This document shows positions 1 to 8,506 of a stretch of DNA of 64,000 bases, piece after piece. The stretch lies in contig NZ_AP025518.1 in NCBI RefSeq assembly GCF_022179545.1, positions 4,960,001 to 5,024,000 on the forward strand, given 5' to 3'. The notes beneath the pieces were generated by a model. The model saw nothing but the letters and a program-made list of their open reading frames with translations. It had not been told where the DNA came from and searched no databases. The number at the start of each line of letters is the position of its first letter. The first letter of the stretch is position 1. A program made the translations under genes and the position numbers. This DNA is from Mycolicibacterium fortuitum subsp. fortuitum. GTDB taxonomy: Bacteria; Actinomycetota; Actinomycetes; Mycobacteriales; Mycobacteriaceae.

Positions 1-1
1 C

Positions 2-229
2 GGTAGCCGGTTCAAAGGCGGATGGGGACCTTCACCTACGGGCGGTTATCTGGTGCGCCAGATCGGTGTGCTGACCACCCCAACGGGAACGGTCGCCGTG
101 GCGCTGGCCGCGCTGCCGCACTCGGGGCAATTCGAGGACGGCACCGCCGCGCTCACCACGATGACCCGCTGGCTGAGGGAGCGGCTGCAGGCTCTGCCGG
201 CCGGCGACTGCCCAGTTCACCAGAGATAG
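2..229 (+). CDS. C-terminal part of a serine hydrolase (class A beta-lactamase-like), truncated by the window edge
   Basis: The frame is open from base 2 to a TAG at 227-229 and encodes the last 75 residues of a protein that begins before the window. It contains KGGW near its start, resembling the K-[ST/x]-G third motif of penicillin-recognising enzymes, followed by a hydrophobic strand pattern (VGVLTTPTGTVAVALAAL-like) and a final amphipathic helix, as in the C-terminus of class A beta-lactamase-like proteins. A related complete protein lies at 51861-52676 (KNGW motif). The 3' end overlaps the convergent kinase gene by 13 nt. The SxxK serine lies outside the window, so activity cannot be judged. 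Confidence 0.6.
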   Translation, partial: GSRFKGGWGPSPTGGYLVRQIGVLTTPTGTVAVALAALPHSGQFEDGTAALTTMTRWLRERLQALPAGDCPVHQR

Positions 230-1641
230 ACGCGGGCGTTCTTTCCGCCCGTGCAGGTGATCCAGCTGTCGCCCGGGGACTGCTGACAATGCATCAAGAA
301 GTTGGATCCGTCGCACAATGCGCCGGGCACCTTGCCGCAGTCCACGGCTCCCGGGGCCGACACGGCGCGCGGCAGTGGACTTGCGTTGCCGTATTCGGCC
401 CAGTACGACGTCAGCACGCTGTTGGTGAAAAGGCATGAGGTTTCCGGCGTTCCGCGTCCGGCGCGGCTGCCGAACCCGCTGGCGGTGGTGGCCGCGAAAC
501 CGTCGTCGCATGTCTGGTGCAGGCTGCTCTGATCGGGACCGGTGACCAGCGGTGGCAGTGGGCCTGCGGCCTGCGCCGGGTCCTTGCCCGTCGCAGAAGG
601 CGGTGTGTCTGCGGGCTGGCCGAGATTGCCGGCGAGCATGCCGATCACGACGCCGAGAACGCCGAGGATCAGCGCAGCCGCCACGGCGATGATGGTCGGC
701 AGCACCCAGTTCCGCCGCCGCGACTCCGGTTGGGTGGGCTCCACCGGTTGGTCCGCGTGTGGACCGGACACTGCGGCCGCAAGCGTCGGCGCCTGGTGGG
801 GCAAGGTCGATGGCGCCGACCCCGCCTGCAGCGCGCGTTGCGCCGCACGGCCCAACGCGCCAGCGGACCCGTACCGGTCGTCGGGGTCCTTGGCCATGCC
901 CCGCACGACCACGTCGTCGAGCGTCGTCGGCACCGCCGGGTTGGCCACGCTGGGCCTCGGAGGCGGTGCGGAGATGTGTGCTGCGAGCAGGCTTTCCAGG
1001 TTGTCGCCGGCGAATGGCGGATGGCCGGTCAACGCCTCGTACAACACACACGCCAGCGAGTACGAGTCGACCGCCGGCGTCACTGTCTGGCCCGTGAAAC
1101 GTTCGGGCGCCATGTAATTCATGGTGCCGATGCGAGATCCCTCCGTGGTCAACCGGCTGTCACCCTGGCTCTCGGCGATGCCGAAGTCGACGAGGTAGGC
1201 GAAGTCGGCCGGGGTGACGATGATGTTCTGCGGCTTGATGTCGCGGTGGATCAGCCCCGCGGCATGTGCCGCATCCAGGGCCGCCGCGATCTGGGTGGTG
1301 ATGGCCACCGCCCGCGCCGGTTCCAGCGGACCGTCGGCGATCAGATCCGACAACGTCGCGCCCTGCACCAACCGCATGTCGATGTAGAGACTGCCGTCGA
1401 TCTCGCCCCAGTCATGGATGGGGATGACGTGCGGTTCCTGCAAGACCGCCGCCGCGTGCGATTCCCGCTGGAACCGGGTACGGAAGATGGCGTCGTTGGA
1501 ATACTGATCGGCAAGGATCTTCAAGGCCACGGTCCGGTTCTTGTCCGCATCGAATGCCTCGTACACCTCCCCCATGCCGCCTTGGCCCAGTAGGCGCGTG
1601 ATCGAGTACTTGCCGAACGTCGTACCGACGCGCGAATCCAC
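217..1641 (-). CDS. Membrane-anchored Ser/Thr protein kinase (Pkn family)
   Basis: The 474-residue product has a Hanks-type kinase domain at about residues 10-270: glycine loop GQGGMGEV (19-26), ATP-binding Lys41, catalytic HRDIKPQN (132-139), DFG (152-154) and APE (178-180). A linker leads to one transmembrane helix (about 312-337) and an outer domain of about 130 residues with six cysteines, probably disulfide-bonded. This is the PknE/PknF-type layout of mycobacteria: a cytosolic kinase with an extracytoplasmic sensor. I chose the GTG at 1641 because GGGAGACGGGAA precedes it and the kinase fold starts right after; the longer frame to 1818 has no family support. The exact Pkn orthologue cannot be set from sequence alone. 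Confidence 0.9.
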   Translation of the reverse strand: MDSRVGTTFGKYSITRLLGQGGMGEVYEAFDADKNRTVALKILADQYSNDAIFRTRFQRESHAAAVLQEPHVIPIHDWGEIDGSLYIDMRLVQGATLSDLIADGPLEPARAVAITTQIAAALDAAHAAGLIHRDIKPQNIIVTPADFAYLVDFGIAESQGDSRLTTEGSRIGTMNYMAPERFTGQTVTPAVDSYSLACVLYEALTGHPPFAGDNLESLLAAHISAPPPRPSVANPAVPTTLDDVVVRGMAKDPDDRYGSAGALGRAAQRALQAGSAPSTLPHQAPTLAAAVSGPHADQPVEPTQPESRRRNWVLPTIIAVAAALILGVLGVVIGMLAGNLGQPADTPPSATGKDPAQAAGPLPPLVTGPDQSSLHQTCDDGFAATTASGFGSRAGRGTPETSCLFTNSVLTSYWAEYGNASPLPRAVSAPGAVDCGKVPGALCDGSNFLMHCQQSPGDSWITCTGGKNARVYLW

Positions 1642-1727
1642 TTCCCGTCTCCCCTGGTCGTTCGTTCTAGACGCAGTATCGCCCGCGGGGCCACACGACG
1701 CAGATGATTGCCGACCTTGCCGCCCGG

Positions 1728-2186
1728 TCAGGGGCTTCCGATCGCCGGCACGGTGTCGGGTTGGCCTTTCGGCCGCTGGTAGCCGGGGCAGGTGACTTCG
1801 AGCTTGACCTGGCGCCATCCGGGCCCTTCATCGACGGGCATCCGTCCACTGATCGTGTAGACGTCGTCGACCTTGATGGCCGTCATCTCCTGCGAGTCTT
1901 TGGTGAAGCCACTGCCCTCGGGGATATGGAAGCCCGCTGCCTTGACGACCAGGCGGTGTGTCGTCGCCAGCATCACCCGGACGCTTTGTCGGTGATTCGT
2001 CGCCGACGGCGAGGCGTAGATCAGCAGGTTGCCGTCGGGAAACCGGGTGCAGGTGACCTGCGCAGCCAGGGTGTGGACGTCACCGTCGATCACGATCTTC
2101 ACGTCGGACAGCCCTGGTCCAGGAGCGCACCCGACCAAGAGTGCGATCGCGGCCGTCGGTGCCGCGATACCGACCCGGGCACGCAT
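1728..2186 (-). CDS. LpqH-like (19-kDa antigen family) lipoprotein
   Basis: The 152-residue product has a signal peptide with lipobox LLVGC (Cys20), so it should be lipidated and held on the outer face of the membrane. The mature part carries the pattern of the mycobacterial 19-kDa lipoprotein family: a start like VKIVIDG, two conserved cysteines (about 46 and 136) and an all-beta character. No enzymatic function is known for the family; members are surface antigens and adhesins. It lies just upstream of, and on the same strand as, the kinase gene, with a gap of about 90 nt, so the two may be co-transcribed. Family assignment is good; the specific orthologue is not determined. Confidence 0.75.
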   Translation of the reverse strand: MRARVGIAAPTAAIALLVGCAPGPGLSDVKIVIDGDVHTLAAQVTCTRFPDGNLLIYASPSATNHRQSVRVMLATTHRLVVKAAGFHIPEGSGFTKDSQEMTAIKVDDVYTISGRMPVDEGPGWRQVKLEVTCPGYQRPKGQPDTVPAIGSP

Positions 2187-2260
2187 GTGTGCAGTATGGC
2201 CGAAGAATTAGGTAGTCGACTACGCTACGCAGTCCGCCTACCTGGCAGGACACTTCAAGG

Positions 2261-2884
2261 ATGAGCCTCCAAGACGCACAGGGCAGCGACATCCGGCTCG
2301 CTCCGGACTACCTGGCGCATTGGGTGGTCAAGACCGCGCGCAGCGACGAGGTAATCGCTTGGTATGGGACGGTATTCGGCGCCCGCGTCGTTCACGAGGA
2401 TTCGAAGATCGCATTCTTGACGTGGGACGAGGAAAGCCATCGCCTCGCTCTGGTCAAGGTCCCGCGGCTCCTGCGCTACCTGTTCCCACTCTCCCGGCTG
2501 CGCCGGAAGTTCTACGGCATCGACCATCTCGGCTTCACCATCGGATCGTTGGAACAGCTGCTCTCGACCTATGAGCGGCTCAAGCAGGCCGGTATCACGC
2601 CGGTCTGGTCGATCAACCACGGTCCGACCACCTCGTTGTACTACGAGGACCCGGACGGGGTCCGGCTGGAGTTCCAGACCGAGAACTTCGCGACGGCGAA
2701 GGAGACCGCGGACTACTTTCTCAGCGGTGCGTTCGCCGAGAATCCCATCGGTGTCAATTTCGACCCCGACTACCTGCTCGAGCGGCTGCGCAACGGCGAC
2801 GACCCAGCCGAGCTGTGCCGGCAGGGATCCGGCACCCGCCCCGGCGCCAAGGTGCGGCGTGCGCTGACGTGGAAGACGCTGTGA
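2261..2884 (+). CDS. VOC-superfamily (glyoxalase/extradiol dioxygenase-like) protein
   Basis: The 207-residue product shows the paired beta-alpha-beta-beta-beta modules of the vicinal-oxygen-chelate fold: a first His in YLAHWVV (about residue 20), a second in GIDHLGF (about 88), and DPDGVRLEFQTE (about 131-142) supplying the usual metal-ligand Glu. This resembles the biphenyl-2,3-diol dioxygenase branch annotated widely in mycobacteria, but the substrate is unknown. The start ATG follows AAGG. A lipoprotein gene follows 10 nt downstream, suggesting an operon. Confidence 0.75.
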   Translation: MSLQDAQGSDIRLAPDYLAHWVVKTARSDEVIAWYGTVFGARVVHEDSKIAFLTWDEESHRLALVKVPRLLRYLFPLSRLRRKFYGIDHLGFTIGSLEQLLSTYERLKQAGITPVWSINHGPTTSLYYEDPDGVRLEFQTENFATAKETADYFLSGAFAENPIGVNFDPDYLLERLRNGDDPAELCRQGSGTRPGAKVRRALTWKTL

Positions 2885-2894
2885 GGGGGCGGAC

Positions 2895-3482
2895 ATGAAA
2901 ATCGGCAACGCGATGATCAGGTTGACGGGTGTGGTCGGCGTAATGGCATTCGCATCGGCGACAGGCTGCGCCGACCCGTCTCCCGCGGCCCCGGCCGCCG
3001 GCAGCTCCGTCACGCTGCAGGACCTGCTGTCCGCACCGGTGCCGGCGCTGTGTCAGCACGACCCGGGCAACCTGGTGAACGGGCAACTACCGCCGCAAGA
3101 TTCGCATCCCGGTTCGGTGAGGATCGCTCAGCGAAACGACGAGCCGGACCGTAGCTACAAGGTCGCGTTCGGCAACCTCACCGGCGGCACCAACACCGAT
3201 GCCGCGATGGTGACCGACTGCAGCGCCGGTGGGGTGCCTTGGCCAGAGACCATTCAGCTCTATACGGCCGGGCCGACGCTGTTGGGTGGGGTCAACCTGG
3301 GCGACCTCACGCACAGCCGCGAGGTTGTGACGGACCTTTCGATCAGTGATGGTGTCGCGCATGTGAACTGGCTGGCCAACGGACCGAACGATGGCGAGTG
3401 CTGTCCCACCATCAAGATGGCTGCCGATCTGCGGTGGGATGGCTCCACCGTGAGCGCCCAGAACGTCCGAAGACTCAACTGA
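2895..3482 (+). CDS. Putative lipoprotein of unknown function
   Basis: The 195-residue product begins with a signal peptide ending in a lipobox-like ASATGC (Cys26), followed by an Ala/Pro-rich linker and a globular domain with five further cysteines, including a CC pair near residue 173. The C-terminal part has a repeat-like beta pattern. I do not recognise the family beyond mycobacterial exported protein. It follows the VOC gene by 10 nt behind a G-rich SD (GAGGGGGCGG), so it is probably co-transcribed and translated efficiently. Confidence 0.65.
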   Translation: MKIGNAMIRLTGVVGVMAFASATGCADPSPAAPAAGSSVTLQDLLSAPVPALCQHDPGNLVNGQLPPQDSHPGSVRIAQRNDEPDRSYKVAFGNLTGGTNTDAAMVTDCSAGGVPWPETIQLYTAGPTLLGGVNLGDLTHSREVVTDLSISDGVAHVNWLANGPNDGECCPTIKMAADLRWDGSTVSAQNVRRLN

Positions 3483-3496
3483 CTTTCAGTCGCGGG

Positions 3497-4129
3497 TCAG
3501 AGCTTGCCGGCCGCGAAATCGGCTGCCTGAGCGACCTTTCCGGATTGCACATAGGACACGTGGGCACCCATGTCCCAGCCGCCTTCCCAACAGATCGGGT
3601 CGCCCTCGTTGCACTGGTCGATGGAGTTGGCGGCGTATTGTGCGCCGAGCGTCGGCAGCGGCATCCCTGAAGCCAAAAGGCCGGAGAAGCTGGTGCGCGG
3701 CGTGCCGAACAGTGCGGTAGCCGCCACGTGCTCGGCGGTCTGGGGAGACGCCGCGCTGGTGGCCTGTTCGATGACTGCCGCGCCCTGCGAATAGCCACCG
3801 AGCACCATCTTCGTGTTCGGGCAACTGGCCGCGAAGGACTCGATCAGGGATCGCGCCGCGTCGGTCCCCGCGGGAGTGCTGTTGTGGAAGTCGTTGTTGG
3901 CCGGGTAATCGACCGGCGTTGCGTCGACCGTGCGCGGGGCCACCCGCGCACGCAAGTCCTCAACGAAGGGACCACCGACACTGCCCAGGCCAGGCGGCTC
4001 GTTGGTGCCGCGGGCGAACACCACCTCGACGTCAGGACACGGTGCCGCCGTGGCCGGTGCCGGCATGACTGCCGGGACAGCTGCGGCCAATGACGCGAAC
4101 GCCAGAATCAAAGCAGGCTTGCTGGTCAT
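3497..4129 (-). CDS. Cutinase-family secreted esterase (Culp type)
   Basis: The 210-residue product has a Sec signal peptide (about 1-28, ending ATAA) and a cutinase alpha/beta-hydrolase domain. The nucleophile is in GGYSQGA (Ser about 114), the acid in CNEGDPIC (Asp about 176) and the His in MGAHVSY (about 190). Four cysteines sit where cutinase disulfides do. The length matches mycobacterial Culp proteins, which hydrolyse lipid esters outside the cell. It is convergent with the lipoprotein gene, with 14 nt between stops. Confidence 0.92.
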   Translation of the reverse strand: MTSKPALILAFASLAAAVPAVMPAPATAAPCPDVEVVFARGTNEPPGLGSVGGPFVEDLRARVAPRTVDATPVDYPANNDFHNSTPAGTDAARSLIESFAASCPNTKMVLGGYSQGAAVIEQATSAASPQTAEHVAATALFGTPRTSFSGLLASGMPLPTLGAQYAANSIDQCNEGDPICWEGGWDMGAHVSYVQSGKVAQAADFAAGKL

Positions 4130-4237
4130 ACCGACCGATCGTAGGGGCGTTCCCCCGATCGGTGAACCACCATAGATGAGAGGCTCGGCGTGACCGATGT
4201 GAAGCGTGTCGCCGTCGCGACCCGCGCGTGCCGCGGT

Positions 4238-5560
4238 CTAACGTGAGATTCCGAGTGCCTCGAATATCTCGGCGAGTTTGGCAGCAAACTGCTCTGCCAA
4301 CTGCCGGTCGATGGTCGCCGACGTGACTCGGATGCCATGCCGGGGCCGGTACGGGTCCACTGCGAAAAGCTGACTGGACTGCACCGCCCAGTTGGCTCGC
4401 GCCAGTCGTGTGACCACCTCGTCAACGCTCTCGGCGTTGGGAAGGTCGATCCACATGTTGAGACCATCAGGCTTACCTGCCACCGTAATACCCTCTACTG
4501 CAAGCGCTTTTACCAGCATCGCGCTGCGTTTGGCGTACGCGCGCCGAGCTCGTTCGACCCCGGCCAGCACTTCGGGGTCAGCCAACAGATAGGCGGCAGC
4601 GTCCTGCAACACATGGCTCACCCACGTCTTGCCTGCGCGCAGTCGCGCGCCGAGGATTTGTGCGGTCTGGGCGTCGGAGGCCACCACCGCCAGTCGCAGA
4701 TCCGGGCCGAGCGGTTTGGCGAGCGAGCGGATCAGCGCCCAGTGCTTTGTACTGTCCGGGGTGGCCCGGTGGTACCGCGACGAGGACACGATCGACAAGT
4801 AGTCGTCTTCTATCACAAGGACTTCCGGATAGTCGGCCAAGACCTCCCGTAATTCCGCGGCGCGAGCCGCGGTGAGGCTTGCGCCTGTCGGGTTGTGCGC
4901 CCTAGGGGTCAGGATCACCGCCCGCGCTCGACGCTCGGCGAGTGCGACGCGCAGACCCTCGGCCGTCATCCCATGCTCGTCGAGGGGCACCGGGGCCCGC
5001 CGATAACCGTTGAGGCGCACGGTTCCGATGCTGGACAAGAAGCACGGGTCTTCGATGGCCACGGCATCGCCGCGGGTCAAGCAACTGTTGAGCACGCGCT
5101 CCACCGCGTCGACCGCACCGTGGGTCACCGCGATTTCAGCCCCCGAGACGTCGCCCTCGAACATCGCGGACCCGACTTTCAGCAAACCAGCGCTGATGGG
5201 TGATGCTCCGTAGAGCACCGGGCGGTAATCCATCCGGTTGAGCACCTGCCGTAGGTCTGGCAGCAAATCCGGATCTGGGTTGCCGCTGGCCAGGTCGACC
5301 AGGCTCGGCTCCAGCGGATACTCGGTATCGAGTTCTGGGATCTTGGCAATCGTGGTACCCAGACGCCCCTGGCCTTCGGCCACTCCGGCCGCCACCAACT
5401 GCCGGTACGCGGCCGCCACGGTGTTGCGGTTGACGTCGAGGTCGGAGGCCAATACGCGTATCGGTGGCAGCACGAAACCCGGTTCGAAGTCTCCTCGGAG
5501 CACCAAATCGCGGATGCTCTCGGCGATCGCATTGGCAGTCGTGCCACTAATAGCACTCAC
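4238..5560 (-). CDS. MocR-family regulator (GntR wHTH fused to class I aminotransferase fold)
   Basis: The 440-residue product has an N-terminal GntR winged helix (about 1-70; AESIRDLVLRGDF, NRNTVAAAYRQL) joined to an aminotransferase-like domain. The PLP site is visible: HNPTGASL, VIEDDY and SLAKPLGPDLR, with the Schiff-base Lys at about residue 275. MocR proteins are transcription factors that use PLP or an aldimine as effector. The start at GTG 5560 is preceded by AGGG at good spacing; the frame is open for 70 more codons upstream but without a domain there. The gene diverges from the 5933-8506 genes, its likely targets by position (inference). Confidence 0.85.
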   Translation of the reverse strand: MSAISGTTANAIAESIRDLVLRGDFEPGFVLPPIRVLASDLDVNRNTVAAAYRQLVAAGVAEGQGRLGTTIAKIPELDTEYPLEPSLVDLASGNPDPDLLPDLRQVLNRMDYRPVLYGASPISAGLLKVGSAMFEGDVSGAEIAVTHGAVDAVERVLNSCLTRGDAVAIEDPCFLSSIGTVRLNGYRRAPVPLDEHGMTAEGLRVALAERRARAVILTPRAHNPTGASLTAARAAELREVLADYPEVLVIEDDYLSIVSSSRYHRATPDSTKHWALIRSLAKPLGPDLRLAVVASDAQTAQILGARLRAGKTWVSHVLQDAAAYLLADPEVLAGVERARRAYAKRSAMLVKALAVEGITVAGKPDGLNMWIDLPNAESVDEVVTRLARANWAVQSSQLFAVDPYRPRHGIRVTSATIDRQLAEQFAAKLAEIFEALGISR

Positions 5561-5932
5561 ATGATGCACCCTATCCGGCAAGGCTCGCAGGCAGCGTCGC
5601 AGCAGCCCACCTCGATACGACCATCGGCATACTTCGGGCCACGACACGAATGCCTGCCTTCGGCTGAGCAAATGGCCCCATAGCGTTCGTCGAACGCCTG
5701 CCCAACCGCCCGGCCGCCCTCCAGCAACCATCCCGGCCACGACGACCGAGGGTATGTGGCCCCGCGAAGCACTCCGACGCATCAGTCGCGGAACCGTTCA
5801 CCCCGAACAAGCTGGGAATGACCTGGACGTTTCCTATGGTCAACCTGTGTGATCACTCCCATATTTTGTCCTATGACAAAGGCTGTTAGGTTCGCAAGGG
5901 TAACCACTTCGTGAACATCAGAAAGCACTCAG
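5561..5932. promoter_or_regulatory. Divergent intergenic region with TTTGTC-CTAT-GACAAA palindrome
   Basis: The 372-nt spacer lies between the MocR gene and the small exported-peptide gene. It holds no convincing ORF. A perfect 6-bp inverted repeat with a 4-nt centre lies at 5865-5880, about 52 nt upstream of the ATG at 5933, in a locally AT-rich patch (5855-5885). Its position fits a regulator-binding site or part of a promoter. MocR sites are often direct repeats, so the binding protein is not identified. Confidence 0.4.
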
Positions 5933-6199
5933 ATGGCCTTCGAGCAAATAACCTTGATTCGAGTTTGTACAGCCGCGGCATCGGCAGCGGTCGCAGCGTC
6001 GCTTTTCACCGGGTTCCATGTACCCGCACCCGCCACGGACAGCCTGCCCAACGGCGACTGCGAGGGCGCCATCTACTGCGTCACCGGCGGAACCAACCCG
6101 TGGGTCCCCAACGGCACCAACCCGTTTGCGCCTTGGGGCACCAACGCATCGCAGTTCCCGGGCGGTCCGGACGGCGGCCAGCCGAACCTGCCGTTCTGA
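5933..6199 (+). CDS. Small exported Asn/Gly/Pro-rich peptide
   Basis: The 88-residue product has a hydrophobic N-terminus (about 8-30) consistent with a Sec signal peptide. The mature chain of about 55 residues contains repeated NGTNP/GTN units (GGTNPW, NGTNPF, WGTNAS), two close cysteines (DCEGAIYC) and a PGG/GG-rich tail. There is an AGAAAG element upstream of the ATG. I do not recognise the family. It is the first gene after the divergent spacer and precedes the Rieske gene by 45 nt. Confidence 0.6.
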   Translation: MAFEQITLIRVCTAAASAAVAASLFTGFHVPAPATDSLPNGDCEGAIYCVTGGTNPWVPNGTNPFAPWGTNASQFPGGPDGGQPNLPF

Positions 6200-6244
6200 G
6201 CCCGCTTCGCAGCCAACAGCTTTCACAGAACAGGAGAACGATTG

Positions 6245-7258
6245 ATGTCAGCTCGTCACCCGGGCGCTCGACGCCCGATAAGTCGCCGCAGAACACAGTT
6301 GTTGGACTGGCTCGGAGGTCAAACTCGGCTCGATCGTCCCAGCTACCGCCTTGAGAACGTACTTACCTTCGGGTTCAACGTATTCGGCGGTGCCCGCAAC
6401 CAGGTTACCAACGCGCTCAACGGCGTGTGGCTGGGCCATCCCGTCCATCCCCCACTGGCGTCACTGTCCAGCGGTGTACTGGGCGCCACCGTCGCCCTGG
6501 ACGCATACCAGGTCACCGTCGGACGACGGGCGAACGCGATCGACGCGTCACACATGGCTCAGCACACCTTGGCGCTGGGAATCCTGGCCAACCTCGGCGC
6601 GGCGGTGACCGGTGCCACCGACTGGCAGCACACGCACGAACAAGCTCGCCGCATCGGCTTGGTGCACGGTCTGCTCAACCTGACTGCCACGGCGATGTAC
6701 GCGCTCTCGTGGACCGAACGTCGACGGAAGCATCACCTGCGCGCATCACTTATCAGCGCTGTCGGTTACGCGATCTCCATGAGCAGCGGAGTCCTTGGTG
6801 GCCACCTGGTGTTCGCGTCCGGAGTGGGTACCGACCAGTCCGGTCCTCAATTGGAGTCCGCGCAGTGGGTGCCGGCACTTGCCCAGGATTCCCTGCCGGA
6901 CCAGGGTCTGCACCGGGTCGAGGTGGACAACGTGGGAGTCGTGCTGTTCCGCTCCGAAGACGGCATCCGCGCGGTCGGAGAATTCTGCCCGCACCTGGCC
7001 GCCCCCATGGCCGATGGCTGGGTGGACCGCGGAAAGGTTGTATGCCCTTGGCACGGTTCGCAATTCGATCCGGAGTCGGGTGAAGTCGTGCGCGGTCCCG
7101 CCTCGGCTCCGCTGCCGTGTTACCAGGTCAGGACGCGGGGCGGCGTGATCGAGGTACGTGCCACCTCAGAGCAGCCCGTCGACGACGAGTCCGTGGTCAC
7201 CGAGGCCTGCTTCGCCGAGGCGTGCCTCACCGACGACAACAGCGAGGCCGCCCTGTGA
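6245..7258 (+). CDS. DUF2231 membrane domain fused to a Rieske [2Fe-2S] domain
   Basis: The 337-residue product joins a DUF2231-type membrane domain (about 35-195, four hydrophobic helices, with HPVHPPLASL near 60) to a C-terminal Rieske ferredoxin-like domain. The cluster ligands are clear: CPHLAAP (Cys-x-His) and CPWHGSQFD (Cys-x2-His). It is likely a membrane redox protein that passes electrons to or from the Rieske centre. The start is ATG 6245, preceded by AGGAGAAC; the TTG at 6242 is in frame but lies closer to the SD. A hemerythrin gene overlaps the stop by 4 nt (GTGA), indicating translational coupling. Confidence 0.85.
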   Translation: MSARHPGARRPISRRRTQLLDWLGGQTRLDRPSYRLENVLTFGFNVFGGARNQVTNALNGVWLGHPVHPPLASLSSGVLGATVALDAYQVTVGRRANAIDASHMAQHTLALGILANLGAAVTGATDWQHTHEQARRIGLVHGLLNLTATAMYALSWTERRRKHHLRASLISAVGYAISMSSGVLGGHLVFASGVGTDQSGPQLESAQWVPALAQDSLPDQGLHRVEVDNVGVVLFRSEDGIRAVGEFCPHLAAPMADGWVDRGKVVCPWHGSQFDPESGEVVRGPASAPLPCYQVRTRGGVIEVRATSEQPVDDESVVTEACFAEACLTDDNSEAAL

Positions 7259-7740
7259 ACGCCTACGACGTACTGATCGAGCACCACGAACTGCTGCACC
7301 ACCTCGGCGAGGAAATGCTGGCGGCAACGCCGGGCACCCCAGAGCGCCAAGCCTGTATCGACCGGCTTCTCATCGAGTTCGACATCCACATGCGCATCGA
7401 AGACGACATCTACTACCCAGCTCTCGAGGCCGCCAGCACGCTCATCGCGATCGCACACGCTGAGCACCGGCAGATCTATGACCAGCTCGCCGTCGCTCTC
7501 CGAACCTCGTCAAATTCTCCTGATTACCAGCAGGAGTGGGAGAGCTTTATGACGGTTCTGCTGGCACACGCCGTCGAAGAAGAGCGCGATCTCATCCCCC
7601 CGCCTCCCCCGATTCACCTCACTGAGGACCAACTGGAGCAGCTCGGGCTCAAGATGATCGTGCGGATGCGGCAGTTACGCGATTCGACCTTCGAAAAGCT
7701 GCACGTCAAGGCTCGCGCAACGTTACTCAGAGCCTTCTGA
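7255..7740 (+). CDS. Hemerythrin HHE-domain protein
   Basis: The 161-residue product is a four-helix-bundle hemerythrin-like protein. Candidate diiron ligands occur in EHHELLHHLGEE (near residue 10), HMRIEDDIYYP (His/Glu, about 44-54), HAEHRQIYD (about 66) and LAHAVEEERD (about 102). The family binds O2, NO or senses redox state in the cytosol. GTG 7255 was chosen because it overlaps the upstream TGA (GTGA) and begins exactly at the domain; the longer frame to 7117 lies inside the Rieske gene. Confidence 0.88.
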   Translation: MNAYDVLIEHHELLHHLGEEMLAATPGTPERQACIDRLLIEFDIHMRIEDDIYYPALEAASTLIAIAHAEHRQIYDQLAVALRTSSNSPDYQQEWESFMTVLLAHAVEEERDLIPPPPPIHLTEDQLEQLGLKMIVRMRQLRDSTFEKLHVKARATLLRAF

Positions 7741-7754
7741 CGGTAGCGCGGAGA

Positions 7755-8264
7755 ATGAGCAGCCTCAGCATATGGCAGAGCGCCGGCATTCCCGTCCACG
7801 GTGCCATGCACACAGACTCCCGCCGGCAACTCGTCAATCGCGCCGACATCGAACAACTGGTCCGCATCTTCTACACCCGGGCTCTCTCGGACGAGAAACT
7901 ATTCAAATACTTTTTGGAGCTCCGGTTCGGTGAACTGGAGGACCACCTAACGAAAATCGCCGACTACTGGGACACCAAGCTGTTCCAGACCGCGCGATAC
8001 CAGGAAAACTCACTTCAGGTACACCTGCGGCTCAATGCACTGCATGAGTTGCAGGACACTGACTTCCAACGCTGGATTGAGCTCTGGCGGGCGACTGTCA
8101 ACGAGCTCTTTGTCGGAAGAACGGCCACCAAGGCCAAAATCATCGGCGCTCAGATGTGTTGCATTTTCTACGCACGGATAACCGGCACGCATTCACCTGA
8201 ACTCGAAGGTGCGCTGCTCACGATCGCCGCTGAGGAGTTAACCGAACAAGAGGAGAGGAAATGA
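7755..8264 (+). CDS. Group III truncated haemoglobin
   Basis: The 169-residue product fits the trHbIII pattern: RADIEQLVRIFYTRALSDEKL (helices A/B with Phe-Tyr at B9/B10), HLTKIADYWDTKLF, a VHLRLN segment that should hold the proximal His, and FQRWIELWRATVNELF. Globins of this group bind haem and are linked to NO/O2 chemistry. A leader of about 25 residues precedes the globin; a second in-frame Met (MHTDSRR) could be the true start. It lies 14 nt after the hemerythrin, and the next gene overlaps its stop (ATGA). Confidence 0.85.
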   Translation: MSSLSIWQSAGIPVHGAMHTDSRRQLVNRADIEQLVRIFYTRALSDEKLFKYFLELRFGELEDHLTKIADYWDTKLFQTARYQENSLQVHLRLNALHELQDTDFQRWIELWRATVNELFVGRTATKAKIIGAQMCCIFYARITGTHSPELEGALLTIAAEELTEQEERK

Positions 8265-8506
8265 AGCAGCTATTCGGCTGTGCGACAGCGGTTGTGGGAG
8301 TGTTGGTCGCGGGCGTACTGGTGACGTCGGCCCCTGGTGCAACCGCAGCCACCAGGGCAGTCCCTGCCCCGAACAGCATCGATAACTTGAACTGGCTCAA
8401 TCATGTCCAGCAGAGGGGTCACCCACCCGTGGCCGATCACAGTGTGCGTCAACGGGAGATCACCGTGCGCGCCTACGATCAAGAACACCCGCGCGGCCAG
8501 CACTGA
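8261..8506 (+). CDS. Small exported peptide, coupled to the globin gene
   Basis: The 81-residue product has a clear signal peptide (about 1-29, cleavage after TAA/AATRA). The ATG overlaps the globin TGA (ATGA) and a very strong SD (GAGGAGAGG) precedes it, so translation is well supported. The mature part of about 50 residues is polar and of unknown family. Reading frames change downstream, so the C-terminus may have been altered by a frameshift. Confidence 0.6.
   Translation: MKQLFGCATAVVGVLVAGVLVTSAPGATAATRAVPAPNSIDNLNWLNHVQQRGHPPVADHSVRQREITVRAYDQEHPRGQH

Noticed and set aside
4151..4168. 18-nt motif TCCCCCGATCGGTGAACC shared (17/18) with 9289-9306, both upstream of exported lipid-hydrolase genes
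   Set aside because: In a 64-kb GC-rich window a few such matches are expected by chance, and orientation and distance to the starts differ.
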